Below are positions 16,694 to 25,517 of a stretch of 48,460 nt of DNA, piece by piece (position 1 is the first letter of the stretch; the number at the start of each line of letters is the position of its first letter). Location of the stretch: positions 1-48,460 of the forward strand of contig JAKQLB010000278.1 of NCBI GenBank assembly GCA_029567375.1, written 5' to 3'. The position numbers were made by a program, and so were the translations under genes. The notes beneath the pieces were generated by a model. The model was given only the letters and a program-made list of their open reading frames with translations, made no database searches and was not told where the DNA came from. This DNA is from Bacteroidota bacterium (lineage in GTDB: Bacteria > Bacteroidota > Bacteroidia > Bacteroidales > UBA932).

Positions 16694-19474
16694 ATGAAAC
16701 GTTCTTTTCTCTACCTCATTATGCTGATAATACTTCCAGCATTTCCATTTGTCCTAAATGCACAGACATCAAAGCCTGCTCTCGATCATTCGGTCTATGA
16801 TGGGTGGAAAAATGCCGGCAATGTTTCCGTCTATAATGACGGGGAATGGGGCCAGTTCTATATTTCACCTCAGGAGGGCGACGGCACCATTGAGTTTTAC
16901 AACTTAAGGACAGGCAGACAGATTTCCATTGAACGAGGCCAGCAGGTCAGATTTTCCAAAGATGCTACCAGGGCGATTTTCAAAATTATTCCTAAGTTTC
17001 AGGAGACTCGCCGGGCTAAAATAGAAAAAAAGAAGAGCAAGGATATGCCTAAGGATACTCTCGGTATCCTCAATCTTGCCTCAGGCGAAGTGACCAAATT
17101 TCCGCTTCTTAAGAATTTCAAATCAAGCGTACTGACGGGTGACTATATTGCATTCCAGAGAGACACCACATCCAATCTCTACATTCTCAACATCAAGACG
17201 ATGGCGCTGGACTCCGTTAAAAGTGTCTCCGAATACGATTTTTCCAGAGAAAATGATATCTTGACTTACACCACGAAACCCGATCCCAAAAAGGATTCTA
17301 TCACAGTTCCCGGCATCTATTTGCTCAACCCCGCCACAGGTGTGACTACAACGCTGATCCAGGGCTCCAAAGAGGCGGTTTTCGGCAATACCTATTTTAC
17401 GGAAGATGGATCAAAGATGGCATTTTATGCAAATACCGATACTACAAAAGAGACCAAGAAATTTACCAACATTTATCTCTACGACGGCTCCGAGACCAGA
17501 ATGCTCGTTCCCAGAGATGCAGAATGGATTCCCGAAGGCTAGATGGTCAGCGACAATGGCAGAATCAGCTTCAGCAAGGCGGGAGATTATATTACATATG
17601 GCACCTGCCCGATTCCCCGTGAAAAAGATACGACTCTCGTGGAATTTGAGCAGCCCAAACTTGATATATGGAGCTGGAATGATGAATATATCCAGCCTAT
17701 CCAGCTAAAAAATCTCAATCGTGAGAAAAAACGCACCTATCTGGCTAAAATAAATATTGATGGTACAAATCCCGTACAATTGGCTGACCCGACTCTCGAG
17801 AGCGTCGGCATCGGAGATGAGAATAAAGAGCAATATGTCATTACCTATACCGACAAGCCCTACCGTATGTCACAACAGTGGGATATGAATCCTAAAAACG
17901 ATGTCTACAAAGTTTCACTGATCGACGGCAGTAAAGAACTCTTGGCAAAAGGCGCTCCCTTCAATATGATGATGTCTTCTCCGGACGGTAAGTATTACAC
18001 TTTTTACGATGCTGAAGCCAGGATCTGGTATCTCTATACCCTTGCAACGGGTGAAATCAAAGACCTAACCTCTGAATTAGGAGTGATTTTCTACAACGAG
18101 GATCACGACACACCCTCACTTCCTAGGCCTTATAGCAGTGCCATCTGGTCGGAGAATTCAGACTATTTCCTCATTCGTGACAGATACGACTACTGGCAAT
18201 TTGATCCCACGGGAACGAAAGCACCGTTCCTCCTGACAGAGGGTAAGGGTCGTGCTACCAATACTACATATACAGTCGCCAACCCTTACAATGATCCCAA
18301 ATCATTTATGGGTCGTTCGCTGAAGATTAATGCCGGTAAGCCGATTTATTTCCGCACCTTTGACAGGACCACAAAAGAGACGGGTTTTGCCATAAAGGAT
18401 GTCACCAAAAGGAGGGCCACCCTCCGGCAATTGGTAAAGGGTCCTTATACTTATGATGCCATGGGTATCTGCACAACAGGCAAAAAACCCATCTATATTT
18501 ACTCAAGGGGACGTTTTGAGGACGGCAACAATATATGGTTAACTTCCGATGATTTCAAGACTCAGGTACAGGTGACCGATGTGAATCCTCAGCAGAGGGA
18601 TTACAACTGGGGTACCGTAGAGCTCGTTTCCTGGAATACCGCGGATGGTATCAGGGCCGAAGGACTTCTCTTTAAACCCGAAAATTTCGATCCCGCAAGG
18701 AAATATCCTTTGATGATCTATTTCTATGAAAAATATTCGGATGATTTGTATGCCTCTCGTTCACCTGCACCGAGTCGTTCGACCGTCAACATTCCTTACT
18801 TTGTCAGCAATGAGTATATCGTGTTTGTTCCCGATATTTATTATACAGACGGACATCCCGGTCAGAGCGCCATGAAGTCGATCATGCCCGCCTGTGACAT
18901 GTTATGCGAATATCCCTGGATTGATGGCGACAATATGGCCATTCAGGGTCAAAGCTGGGGCGGTTATCAGGTAGCTTATATGATTACTCAGACCAACCGT
19001 TTCAAGGCGGCAGGCTCCGGTGCTCCGGTTTCCAATATGACAAGCGCATATGGTGGTATCCGTTGGGAGAGCGGCATGGCGCGCACATTTCAGTACGAGC
19101 AGCAGCAGAGCCGCATCGGCAAGGACCTCTGGGAGGGATTTGACCTCTATATCGAGAATTCTCCCCTCTTCTTCGTGCCCAATGTGACCACTCCGGTACT
19201 CATTATGCACAACGACGAGGATGGAGCGGTTCCATGGTGGCAGGGTATTGAATTTTTCAATGCCCTCAGACGCTGCGGTAAAAAGGCCTGGTTGCTCCAG
19301 TACAACGGAGAAGCCCACAATCTCCGCGACCGTCGCAACACACGTGACCTGAGCATTCGCCTCGAACAATTCTTTGACCACTATCTCAAGGGCAAACCGG
19401 CTCCTATTTGGATGAGCAAGGGTGTTCCTGCAACTCTTAAGGGCATCGACCTCGGATATGGATACGAACAATAA
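16694..19474 (+). pseudogene. S9 prolyl oligopeptidase-family peptidase, interrupted by in-frame TAG
   Basis: Two blocks in the same frame (282 and 643 codons) are separated only by TAG at 17540-17542. Read through, they give a 926-residue secreted S9 peptidase: signal peptide (1-23, FPFVLNAQ), beta-propeller-like region starting DHSVYDGWKNAGNVSV, and an alpha/beta-hydrolase domain with Ser (GQSWGGYQ), Asp (HNDEDGAVPWW) and His (GEAHNLRD). Residues around the stop read EWIPEG-stop-MVSDNGRISFSKAG; relatives as I recall them have Trp here (GW.VS), so TGG to TAG is the simplest lesion. The second block has an ATG right after the stop but no signal peptide. The rest is well preserved, so the mutation is recent, a strain variant or a sequence error. 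The DPP5-like gene follows after 26 bases. Confidence 0.85.
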
Positions 19475-19500
19475 TATTTACAATATATAATTAAAAAATC

Positions 19501-21651
19501 ATGAGACGTTTATTGAAAGTTATGACGATTGTAACGATAATGGCTGCACTTACAGCAGCGACATCTTGTAATACGGCTTCCAAAAAGAGCGCTTCTGCTT
19601 CGGAACCTCCAATCACGAAGCCTACGGTGACTGTGCAGGATGGACAATACACTCCCGAAATAATGCACTCACTGGCCAAAGTGTCCGACCCGCAGATTTC
19701 CCAGGACGGTACCAAAATCTTGTACGGAGTCGGCTACACCTCAATTGAGCAGAACAAAACCAACCGTGAGCTCTTTGTGATGGACATTGACGGGAGCAAT
19801 AAAGTACAACTCACAACTACCCCTCAGAGCGAGAACAATGCACGCTGGATAGAGGGCGGAAAGCGCATCCTCTTTTTAAGAGGTGGTCAGATGTGGGTAA
19901 TGAATGGTGATGGTACCGGCGAGAAACAGGTGAGTGACGTTCCCGGAGGCATGATGGAATTCAAGCTCTCTCCTGACGGCACGAAGGTGCTTTATTCTGC
20001 CAACTTCAAGGTGGCAAAAAGTCCCGCAGAGATCCATCCGGATCTGCCACAATCCACAGCCCGTACTATTGAGGGTATGATGTATAGACATTGGGACCAC
20101 TTTGTGGAGAGTATTCCCCACACATACCTTGCAGACTTCGACGGCAATAAATTGGGAGAAGGAGTCGATCTTCTTGCAGGGGAACCCTATGAACTCCCGG
20201 CTGAGCCCTTCGGCGGCATCGAACAGCTCGATTTTTCACCCAAGGGCGATCGGATTGTCTATTCCTGCCGTAAGAAAACCGGTAGGGAGTATGCTTTCTC
20301 CACCAACAGCGACATCTATCTGTTGAACCTCTCGGATAACCTCTGCGCTAATATCTCCGAGGGAATGATGGGTTATGACACTAATCCGGTATTCAGCCCC
20401 GACGGAGGTAAAATTGCCTGGATGAGCATGGAGAGAGATGGTTATGAAGCAGATAAGATCCGTCTTTTTGTATTTGATATTAATTCCGGCAAGCGCCGTG
20501 AACTTTCCACAGCCTTCAAATATAATATAGAGAATCCCGTATGGATGCCCGATTCCAAGGGACTTTACTTCACATCGCTGGTGGAGGGTCTTCAGGAGAT
20601 ATGGAAGACTGACCTCGAAGGCAATATGGCCAGAGTGACCCCTGAACGCGAGTGGTTCAATTTCGGCGCACCTTTGCTACTGACTTCAACTACCGAAGAG
20701 GGTTCGGTCAAGGTGGAACGTCTGATTGCCACAAATCTCTGTATGTTGCGTCCTGCGGAAATTGTTTCCATAAATGCAGAGGATGGCAGTTGGGAGCAGC
20801 TTACTTTTGAGAACAAAGAGATTTTCGACCAACTTGACGATGTAACTATAGAAGAGAGGTGGATACGCACTTCGGATAATAAGAAGATGCTCACCTGGGT
20901 GCTTTACCCGCCCAAATTTGACAAAAGCAAAGTATATCCTTCGATTTTGCTCTGTCTCGGCGGCCCTCAGGGCACTTTGAGTCAGGGTTGGTCTTATCGC
21001 TGGAACTATCGCCTGATGGCCTCTCGGGGTTATATAGTGGTGCTTCCCAACAGGCGCGGTACAACTGCATTCGGACAAGAGTGGTGTGAGCAGATATCAG
21101 GTGACTATATAGGTCAGAATATGAGGGATTATTTCTCTGCGGCAGATGCTCTCAAGGCTGAGCCCTATGTGGGCAAAATGGCGGCTGTGGGTGCCTCTTA
21201 CGGCGGTTACTCAGTCTTTTATCTTGCAGGAATACACCAGAAGAGATTCGATGCATTCATTGCACATGCCGGAATCTTCAATGTGGAGCATATGTATATG
21301 ACCACCGAGGAGATGTGGTTCCCCGACTGGGATAACGGCGGCATCGCTCAGCCCGATACATATATGGCCGGATCCCCCTGGAGCAACAATCCCGTTGCAC
21401 GAAGACACTATGCCAACTCTCCTCACAAACTTGTGGAAAAATGGGATACTCCTATCCTGATCACGCACGGAGAACTCGACTACCGTGTGCCGGTAGATCA
21501 GGGAATGGCTGCGTTCAATGCTGCACAGATGATGGGAGTTCCCTCCAGAATGATTCTTTTCCCCGATGAAAATCACTGGATCCTCAAACCCCAGAATTCC
21601 ATCCACTGGAACCGCGAATTCTTCGGATGGCTGGAGACGTACCTCAAGTAG
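19501..21651 (+). CDS. DPP5-like S9 dipeptidyl peptidase, predicted lipoprotein
   Basis: This encodes 716 residues. The N-terminus has a lipobox (AATSC), so the enzyme is probably lipid-anchored in the periplasm or outer membrane. Residues about 55-420 form a beta-propeller with repeated TolB-like strands (ISQDGTKILYGVGY, LSPDGTKVLYSANF, FSPDGGKIAWMSM). The C-terminal alpha/beta-hydrolase domain has Ser in GASYGGYSVFY, Asp in HGELDYRVPV and His in DENHWI. The last segment closely resembles Porphyromonas DPP5, which releases dipeptides with hydrophobic penultimate residues from oligopeptides; assignment to DPP5 rather than another S9C enzyme is by recalled similarity. It is 26 bases downstream of the broken S9 gene and may supply the remaining activity. 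Confidence 0.88.
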   Translation: MRRLLKVMTIVTIMAALTAATSCNTASKKSASASEPPITKPTVTVQDGQYTPEIMHSLAKVSDPQISQDGTKILYGVGYTSIEQNKTNRELFVMDIDGSNKVQLTTTPQSENNARWIEGGKRILFLRGGQMWVMNGDGTGEKQVSDVPGGMMEFKLSPDGTKVLYSANFKVAKSPAEIHPDLPQSTARTIEGMMYRHWDHFVESIPHTYLADFDGNKLGEGVDLLAGEPYELPAEPFGGIEQLDFSPKGDRIVYSCRKKTGREYAFSTNSDIYLLNLSDNLCANISEGMMGYDTNPVFSPDGGKIAWMSMERDGYEADKIRLFVFDINSGKRRELSTAFKYNIENPVWMPDSKGLYFTSLVEGLQEIWKTDLEGNMARVTPEREWFNFGAPLLLTSTTEEGSVKVERLIATNLCMLRPAEIVSINAEDGSWEQLTFENKEIFDQLDDVTIEERWIRTSDNKKMLTWVLYPPKFDKSKVYPSILLCLGGPQGTLSQGWSYRWNYRLMASRGYIVVLPNRRGTTAFGQEWCEQISGDYIGQNMRDYFSAADALKAEPYVGKMAAVGASYGGYSVFYLAGIHQKRFDAFIAHAGIFNVEHMYMTTEEMWFPDWDNGGIAQPDTYMAGSPWSNNPVARRHYANSPHKLVEKWDTPILITHGELDYRVPVDQGMAAFNAAQMMGVPSRMILFPDENHWILKPQNSIHWNREFFGWLETYLK

Positions 21652-21662
21652 CTTGAGGTACG
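21638..21662 (+). repeat. Perfect 11-bp inverted repeat with the DPP5 stop codon as its loop
   Basis: CGTACCTCAAG (21638-21648) and CTTGAGGTACG (21652-21662) are perfect complements separated only by TAG, the stop codon of the DPP5-like gene. No T-run follows, so it is not a typical terminator. It adjoins the heptad repeats. Confidence 0.85.
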
Positions 21663-21665
21663 AGT

Positions 21666-21731
21666 GTGTAGTATGTAGTGGGTAGTGTGTAGTGATGGGG
21701 AACGGGTTGCGAGGTACGTGGTGCGCGTTAC
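21666..21731. repeat. Heptad repeat array A (composite, minus orientation)
   Basis: Four 7-bp units at 21666-21693 (GTGTAGT, ATGTAGT, GGGTAGT, GTGTAGT) are followed, after a short spacer, by four units of another type at 21704-21731 (GGGTTGC, GAGGTAC, GTGGTGC, GCGTTAC). On the other strand these read as GYAMCNC units then ACTACNN units, the same order as array B. The array lies in the 204-bp gap between the DPP5-like and M24 genes. Confidence 0.8.
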
Positions 21732-21855
21732 TAAGGAAGTTTAGAGCAATAAATTGCGGATTGCTGAGCACCTGTAATTTCAATTAATCAAGTGATATGA
21801 AATAAATAGCAGTAAATAATAATCATAAATAATAACGTTAAATTATAGATAAACA

Positions 21856-23252
21856 ATGTTTGATAAGAAGACATATATTTCAAGGCGCAAGAGACTTGCA
21901 GAAAGCGTTTCCGAGGGAGTAATTCTCATTTTGGGTAACAGCGAGGCAAGCTGCAACTACCGCGACAACACCTATCTATTCAGACAGGATAGTTCTTTCC
22001 TCTATTTTTTCGGACTTGACAAGCCCGATCTGGCAGCAGTAATAGATGTGGAGAGTGGAGAAGAAATTATTTTCGGCAATGACGTAGATATTGACGACAT
22101 CATCTGGATGGGTCCTCAGCCGCTTATTACAGAGCAGGCCGCATCAGTCGGTGTGGTCAAAAGTGCCCCTTTCGCAGCTCTGGCGACCTATCTGGCGGAA
22201 GCACATGCTAAAAGACGCAAAATACATTTCCTGCCTCCTTACCGCAATTACAATAAGATTCTTCTCCACAAAATGCTTGGAGTCGGATTCGACAATATGA
22301 AGGATGCAGCCAGCGTAGAGCTGATCAAAGCAGTAGTGGCTCTTCGTGAGATTAAAGAGGAGAGTGAGATTGCGGAGATAGAGAGAGCTTGTGATTTGGG
22401 ATATGATATGCACATGGCGGCGATGAAGGCGATGAAATTAGGAATGGTGGAGCAGGAACTTGTGGGGATAATGGAGGGAATTTGCGCCTCCGGCGGCATT
22501 ATGCCTTCGTTCCCGATTATACTTTCGCAAAATGGCGAGACTCTTCACAATCATTCGCATCACCAGATCCTCACCGAGGGAAGACTCTGCGTAATAGATG
22601 CAGGAGCAGAGATAGATACTCACTATGCATCCGATTTCACTCGTACACTTCCTTGTAGCGGCAAATTTACACAGCAGCAGGCCGAAATCTATTCGTTGGT
22701 TGCTGCAGCTAACAACTATGCTATAGGAGTCTCTCGTCCGGGTATCTCTTATACGGATGTTCACCTCGGTGCAGTAACTGTACTGGTTCAGGGCTTGATA
22801 GATTTGGGTCTTGTCAACGGAAATGCGGAGGAAGCAGTTGCATTGCAGCCGGCGTAGCGGGTCTCTTCATGCCTCACGGTTTGGGACACCAAATGGGTCT
22901 CGATGTGCACGATATGGAGGATTTGGGTGAAAATTTTGTCGGCTACGACGACAAATACAAACGTGCTACCCAGCCCGGCCTGGCTTCTTTAAGGATGGGT
23001 AAGATGCTCGAAGTCGGTCATGTGCTGACCGTCGAACCGGGCATCTATTTTATCCCCGCATTGATAGAGAAGTGGAAAAAAGAGGAAACTTGCAAGGGTC
23101 TGATCAACTTTTCGAAACTTAAACCCTATTACAAATTCGGCGGCATACGTCTGGAAGATGATATTCTCATCACATCCAAGGGATGTCGTTTGCTCGGCGC
23201 TAAGCGTCTTCCGATTACTGTGGAAGATGTGGAACGAGAAATGGCCACCTGA
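21856..23252 (+). pseudogene. M24 Xaa-Pro aminopeptidase (aminopeptidase P family), frameshifted
   Basis: The first 333 codons and the last 135 or so belong to one aminopeptidase P-type protein. Frame is lost at TTGCATTGCA (22838-22847), a tandem TTGCA. Removing one copy restores EEAVAAGVAGLFMPHGLGH and yields 463 codons, about the normal length for Bacteroidales members. The metal-binding set is then complete: two Asp in IDAGAEIDTHYASDFT, His in MPHGLGHQMG, Glu in LTVEPGIYF and Glu in GGIRLEDDI. The family removes an N-terminal residue before proline. No signal peptide is seen, so it is probably cytosolic. As written the product would stop at VALQPA before three metal ligands and be inactive. 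Recent mutation, strain variant or sequencing error are all possible. Confidence 0.88.
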
Positions 23253-23351
23253 TTGTGATTTAAAATAGAAGAGTGCCTAGGCGGCGCAAATATGCATGTA
23301 AATGTGATAAAATGAAAAAACACCAATATTTAATAGTAGCAATAGACTGAT

Positions 23352-24731
23352 ATGAAAAAATTTCTCACAATAGTTTCCCTTTTGGGTCTTTCACTTATGG
23401 CCTCGGCCCAGACAATTTCACAAAGAGAGCTGAAGGAAATAAAGGGCAGTTTTGTAAAGGATGCTTCTACGATTGCACTCCAGAACATCCTGACCAACGA
23501 CAAAAACATCAAGACTAAAGCGCTCAACCATGCCAAAGTGGCCAATCCGGTTGACCATTATTTCAAGTATCGTGTCAATGTCAAAGGTATCACAGACCAG
23601 AAGAGCTCCGGAAGATGCTGGATGTTTACCTCGATGAATGTGTTCCGTCCGGATGTCATCAAACAATTGGATGTACCCGCATTCGATTTTTCACACAATT
23701 TCTGCTACTTCTGGGACATTTTCGAAAAATCGAACCTTTTCCTCGAAAATATCATTGCTACGGCAGACAGAGATATGCAGGACAGGGATGTGGAGTTTTT
23801 CTTCAAATCCCCCATCGGTGACGGTGGAGTCTGGAACCTCTTCTACAACATCGCTGAAAAGTACGGAGTTGTACCCAAACAGGTGATGCCCGAGACCGAA
23901 CACTCTGAAAATACCGGCCAGATGACGGCAATCCTAAGGGAGAGGCTCCGTGCGGGTGGTTATCAGCTGCGTGAAATGTTTGCTGCAGGTAGCAAGGCCG
24001 AGGCTTTACGCACAGAAAAGATCAATATTCTAAAAGATGTGTACCGTGTGCTCGCACTCTGTCTGGGCGAACCTCCCACCGAGTTCAGCTGGAGGTACAA
24101 GGACAATAACGGTCAGATAAAAGTCCTGACCAGTACCCCTCTGGAGTTTTATAAGAGCATTATTCCGGGAAACTACAATCCTGAGACTTACGTGATGATA
24201 ATGAACGACCCTACCCGCGAGTATTACAAGGTCTACGATATCTCAAATTATCGGAATACTTACGAAGGGCTCAACTGGGTTTATCTCAATCTCCCCAACG
24301 AGGATATAAAGGCAGCTGCGCTGGCCTCCTTAAAAAACAATGAGCCGATGTACGCATCTTGCGATGTGGGCAAGCAGTATAACAGTGCAGCCGGTATCCT
24401 CGATATCGGCACTTACGATTATGAGTCACTCTTCGGCATCAATCTGCAGATGGACAAAAAAGCACGTATTCTCACCCGTCAGAGCGGATCTGCACACGCG
24501 ATGAGCCTCGTAGGATGTGATACTGATGATAATGATGTACCCGTTAAATGGGAATTTGAAAACAGTTGGGGTCCGTCATCAGGCAACAAGGGTTTTCTAA
24601 CCTTTACAGACGAGTGGTTTGATGAGTACCTCTTCCGCATCGTAATCAACAGGAAGTACCTCGATGCAAAAGCCATAAAGGCACTTGACACCAAACCTAT
24701 AGTGTTGCCTCCCTGGGATTATATGTTCTAG
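23352..24731 (+). CDS. Aminopeptidase C / bleomycin hydrolase-type cysteine peptidase (C1B), secreted
   Basis: This is a 459-residue papain-fold exopeptidase. The active site is visible: Cys in SSGRCWMFTSMN (about residue 94), His in SGSAHAMSLVG and Asn in FENSWGPSSG. Unlike cytosolic PepC it starts with a good signal peptide (MKKFLTIVSLLGLSLMASAQ), so it should work in the periplasm or beyond, trimming peptides from the N-terminus. This secreted variant is common in Bacteroidales as I recall. The final residues are PPWDYMF. It stands 99 bases after the M24 gene with no clear promoter between, and 6 bases before the DUF456 gene, so the latter is probably co-transcribed. It is intact, unlike two of its peptidase neighbours. 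Confidence 0.92.
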   Translation: MKKFLTIVSLLGLSLMASAQTISQRELKEIKGSFVKDASTIALQNILTNDKNIKTKALNHAKVANPVDHYFKYRVNVKGITDQKSSGRCWMFTSMNVFRPDVIKQLDVPAFDFSHNFCYFWDIFEKSNLFLENIIATADRDMQDRDVEFFFKSPIGDGGVWNLFYNIAEKYGVVPKQVMPETEHSENTGQMTAILRERLRAGGYQLREMFAAGSKAEALRTEKINILKDVYRVLALCLGEPPTEFSWRYKDNNGQIKVLTSTPLEFYKSIIPGNYNPETYVMIMNDPTREYYKVYDISNYRNTYEGLNWVYLNLPNEDIKAAALASLKNNEPMYASCDVGKQYNSAAGILDIGTYDYESLFGINLQMDKKARILTRQSGSAHAMSLVGCDTDDNDVPVKWEFENSWGPSSGNKGFLTFTDEWFDEYLFRIVINRKYLDAKAIKALDTKPIVLPPWDYMF

Positions 24732-24737
24732 ATCGGG

Positions 24738-25211
24738 ATGTTGGCGGTTAAGGTAATAGCTGCGATACTCGGGCTTGTGGGATTGGCAGGGTGTATTCTG
24801 CCGGTCATTCCCGGGCCGCCCTTCAGTTGGGTTGGACTCCTGCTGCTCTACTTCTGGGGTGATGAACCCATGTCTCTGCGACTTCTTATTATCTGGCTGA
24901 TAATCACCGTAGTGGTAACCGTCCTCGACTATCTGGTGCCCCCATATTTTACCAAGATTACCGGCGGATCGAGAGCCTCTTCCCGCGGAGCTCTGGTGGG
25001 GCTTTTTGTAGGCTTGATATTCTTCCCTCCGTTAGTCGGTATGATTGCGGGGGCTTTCATCGGCGCACTTGTGGCGGAGCTGATCAACGGCAACCGGATG
25101 GGACAGTCGCTAAAAGCTGCGCTGGGGTCATTTCTTGGCTTTATTTTTGGCACTTTCCTCAAGATTGTCGCTTCCGTGATAATGATGGTGTACATTGTGA
25201 AATTTCTTTAA
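24738..25211 (+). CDS. DUF456 membrane protein
   Basis: This 157-residue integral membrane protein belongs to the DUF456 family, seen in GLAGCILPVIPGPPFSWVGLLLL at the N-terminus (here split: GCILPVIPGPPFSW) and a Gly-rich central segment (GALVGLFVGLIFFPPLVG, AGAFIGALVAELINGN). About four or five hydrophobic helices with glycine-zipper packing fill the chain. The family has no established function that I know of. The ATG is six bases after the stop of the C1B gene, so the pair is likely one transcript, but no functional link is evident. Confidence 0.85.
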   Translation: MLAVKVIAAILGLVGLAGCILPVIPGPPFSWVGLLLLYFWGDEPMSLRLLIIWLIITVVVTVLDYLVPPYFTKITGGSRASSRGALVGLFVGLIFFPPLVGMIAGAFIGALVAELINGNRMGQSLKAALGSFLGFIFGTFLKIVASVIMMVYIVKFL

Positions 25212-25300
25212 AATGAACGTGGTAGTGACGGATTTTAAACCAAATGAGGAAAATGCCTGCACTTTTTTTACAATTAAGAGCCAGTTTTGAAAAATAATGT

Positions 25301-25308
25301 TAAATTTG
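25301..25308 (+). promoter_or_regulatory. Possible -7 box of the SusC/SusD promoter
   Basis: TAAATTTG fits TAnnTTTG, but no TTTG lies at the expected distance upstream. If used, the leader before the SusC gene is about 200 bases and contains the 32-bp repeats. Confidence 0.4.
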
Positions 25309-25361
25309 CAGATGGATAAATGTGGGCACATATCCCGTTTTGTATGCTTCAGAGGGGATTT

Positions 25362-25455
25362 GCTAACAATTTGAATACTAGTTGAAAGGAATTGCTAACA
25401 ATTTATATATTAACCGAAAGGAATTGTTACAATTCGTATGATAACCGAAAAAACT
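25362..25455 (+). repeat. Three tandem imperfect 32-bp repeats upstream of susC
   Basis: Units start at 25362, 25394 and 25426. Each begins GCTAACAATT or GTTACAATT and ends GAAAGGAATT or a decayed form (CCGAAAAAACT). Units 1 and 2 are both 32 bp and differ mainly in the middle. They fill most of the 306-bp gap before the SusC gene, between the possible -7 box and the ATG. They may be operator sites or leader RNA elements. No spacers separate them and no cas genes are near. Confidence 0.8.
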
Positions 25456-25517
25456 ATTAACTGTTAATTGAGCAATAACTTAAAATTAAAACATTTTATT
25501 AACCTAAAATTTCATTT

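Noticed and set aside
17540-17542. Reassignment of TAG to an amino acid in this genome
   Set aside because: TAG is the natural end of several full-length genes here (DPP5-like, C1B peptidase, SusD, LpxH), so genome-wide recoding does not fit.
25362-25455. Short CRISPR-like array before susC
   Set aside because: The 32-bp units abut directly without spacers and are imperfect; no cas genes are near.
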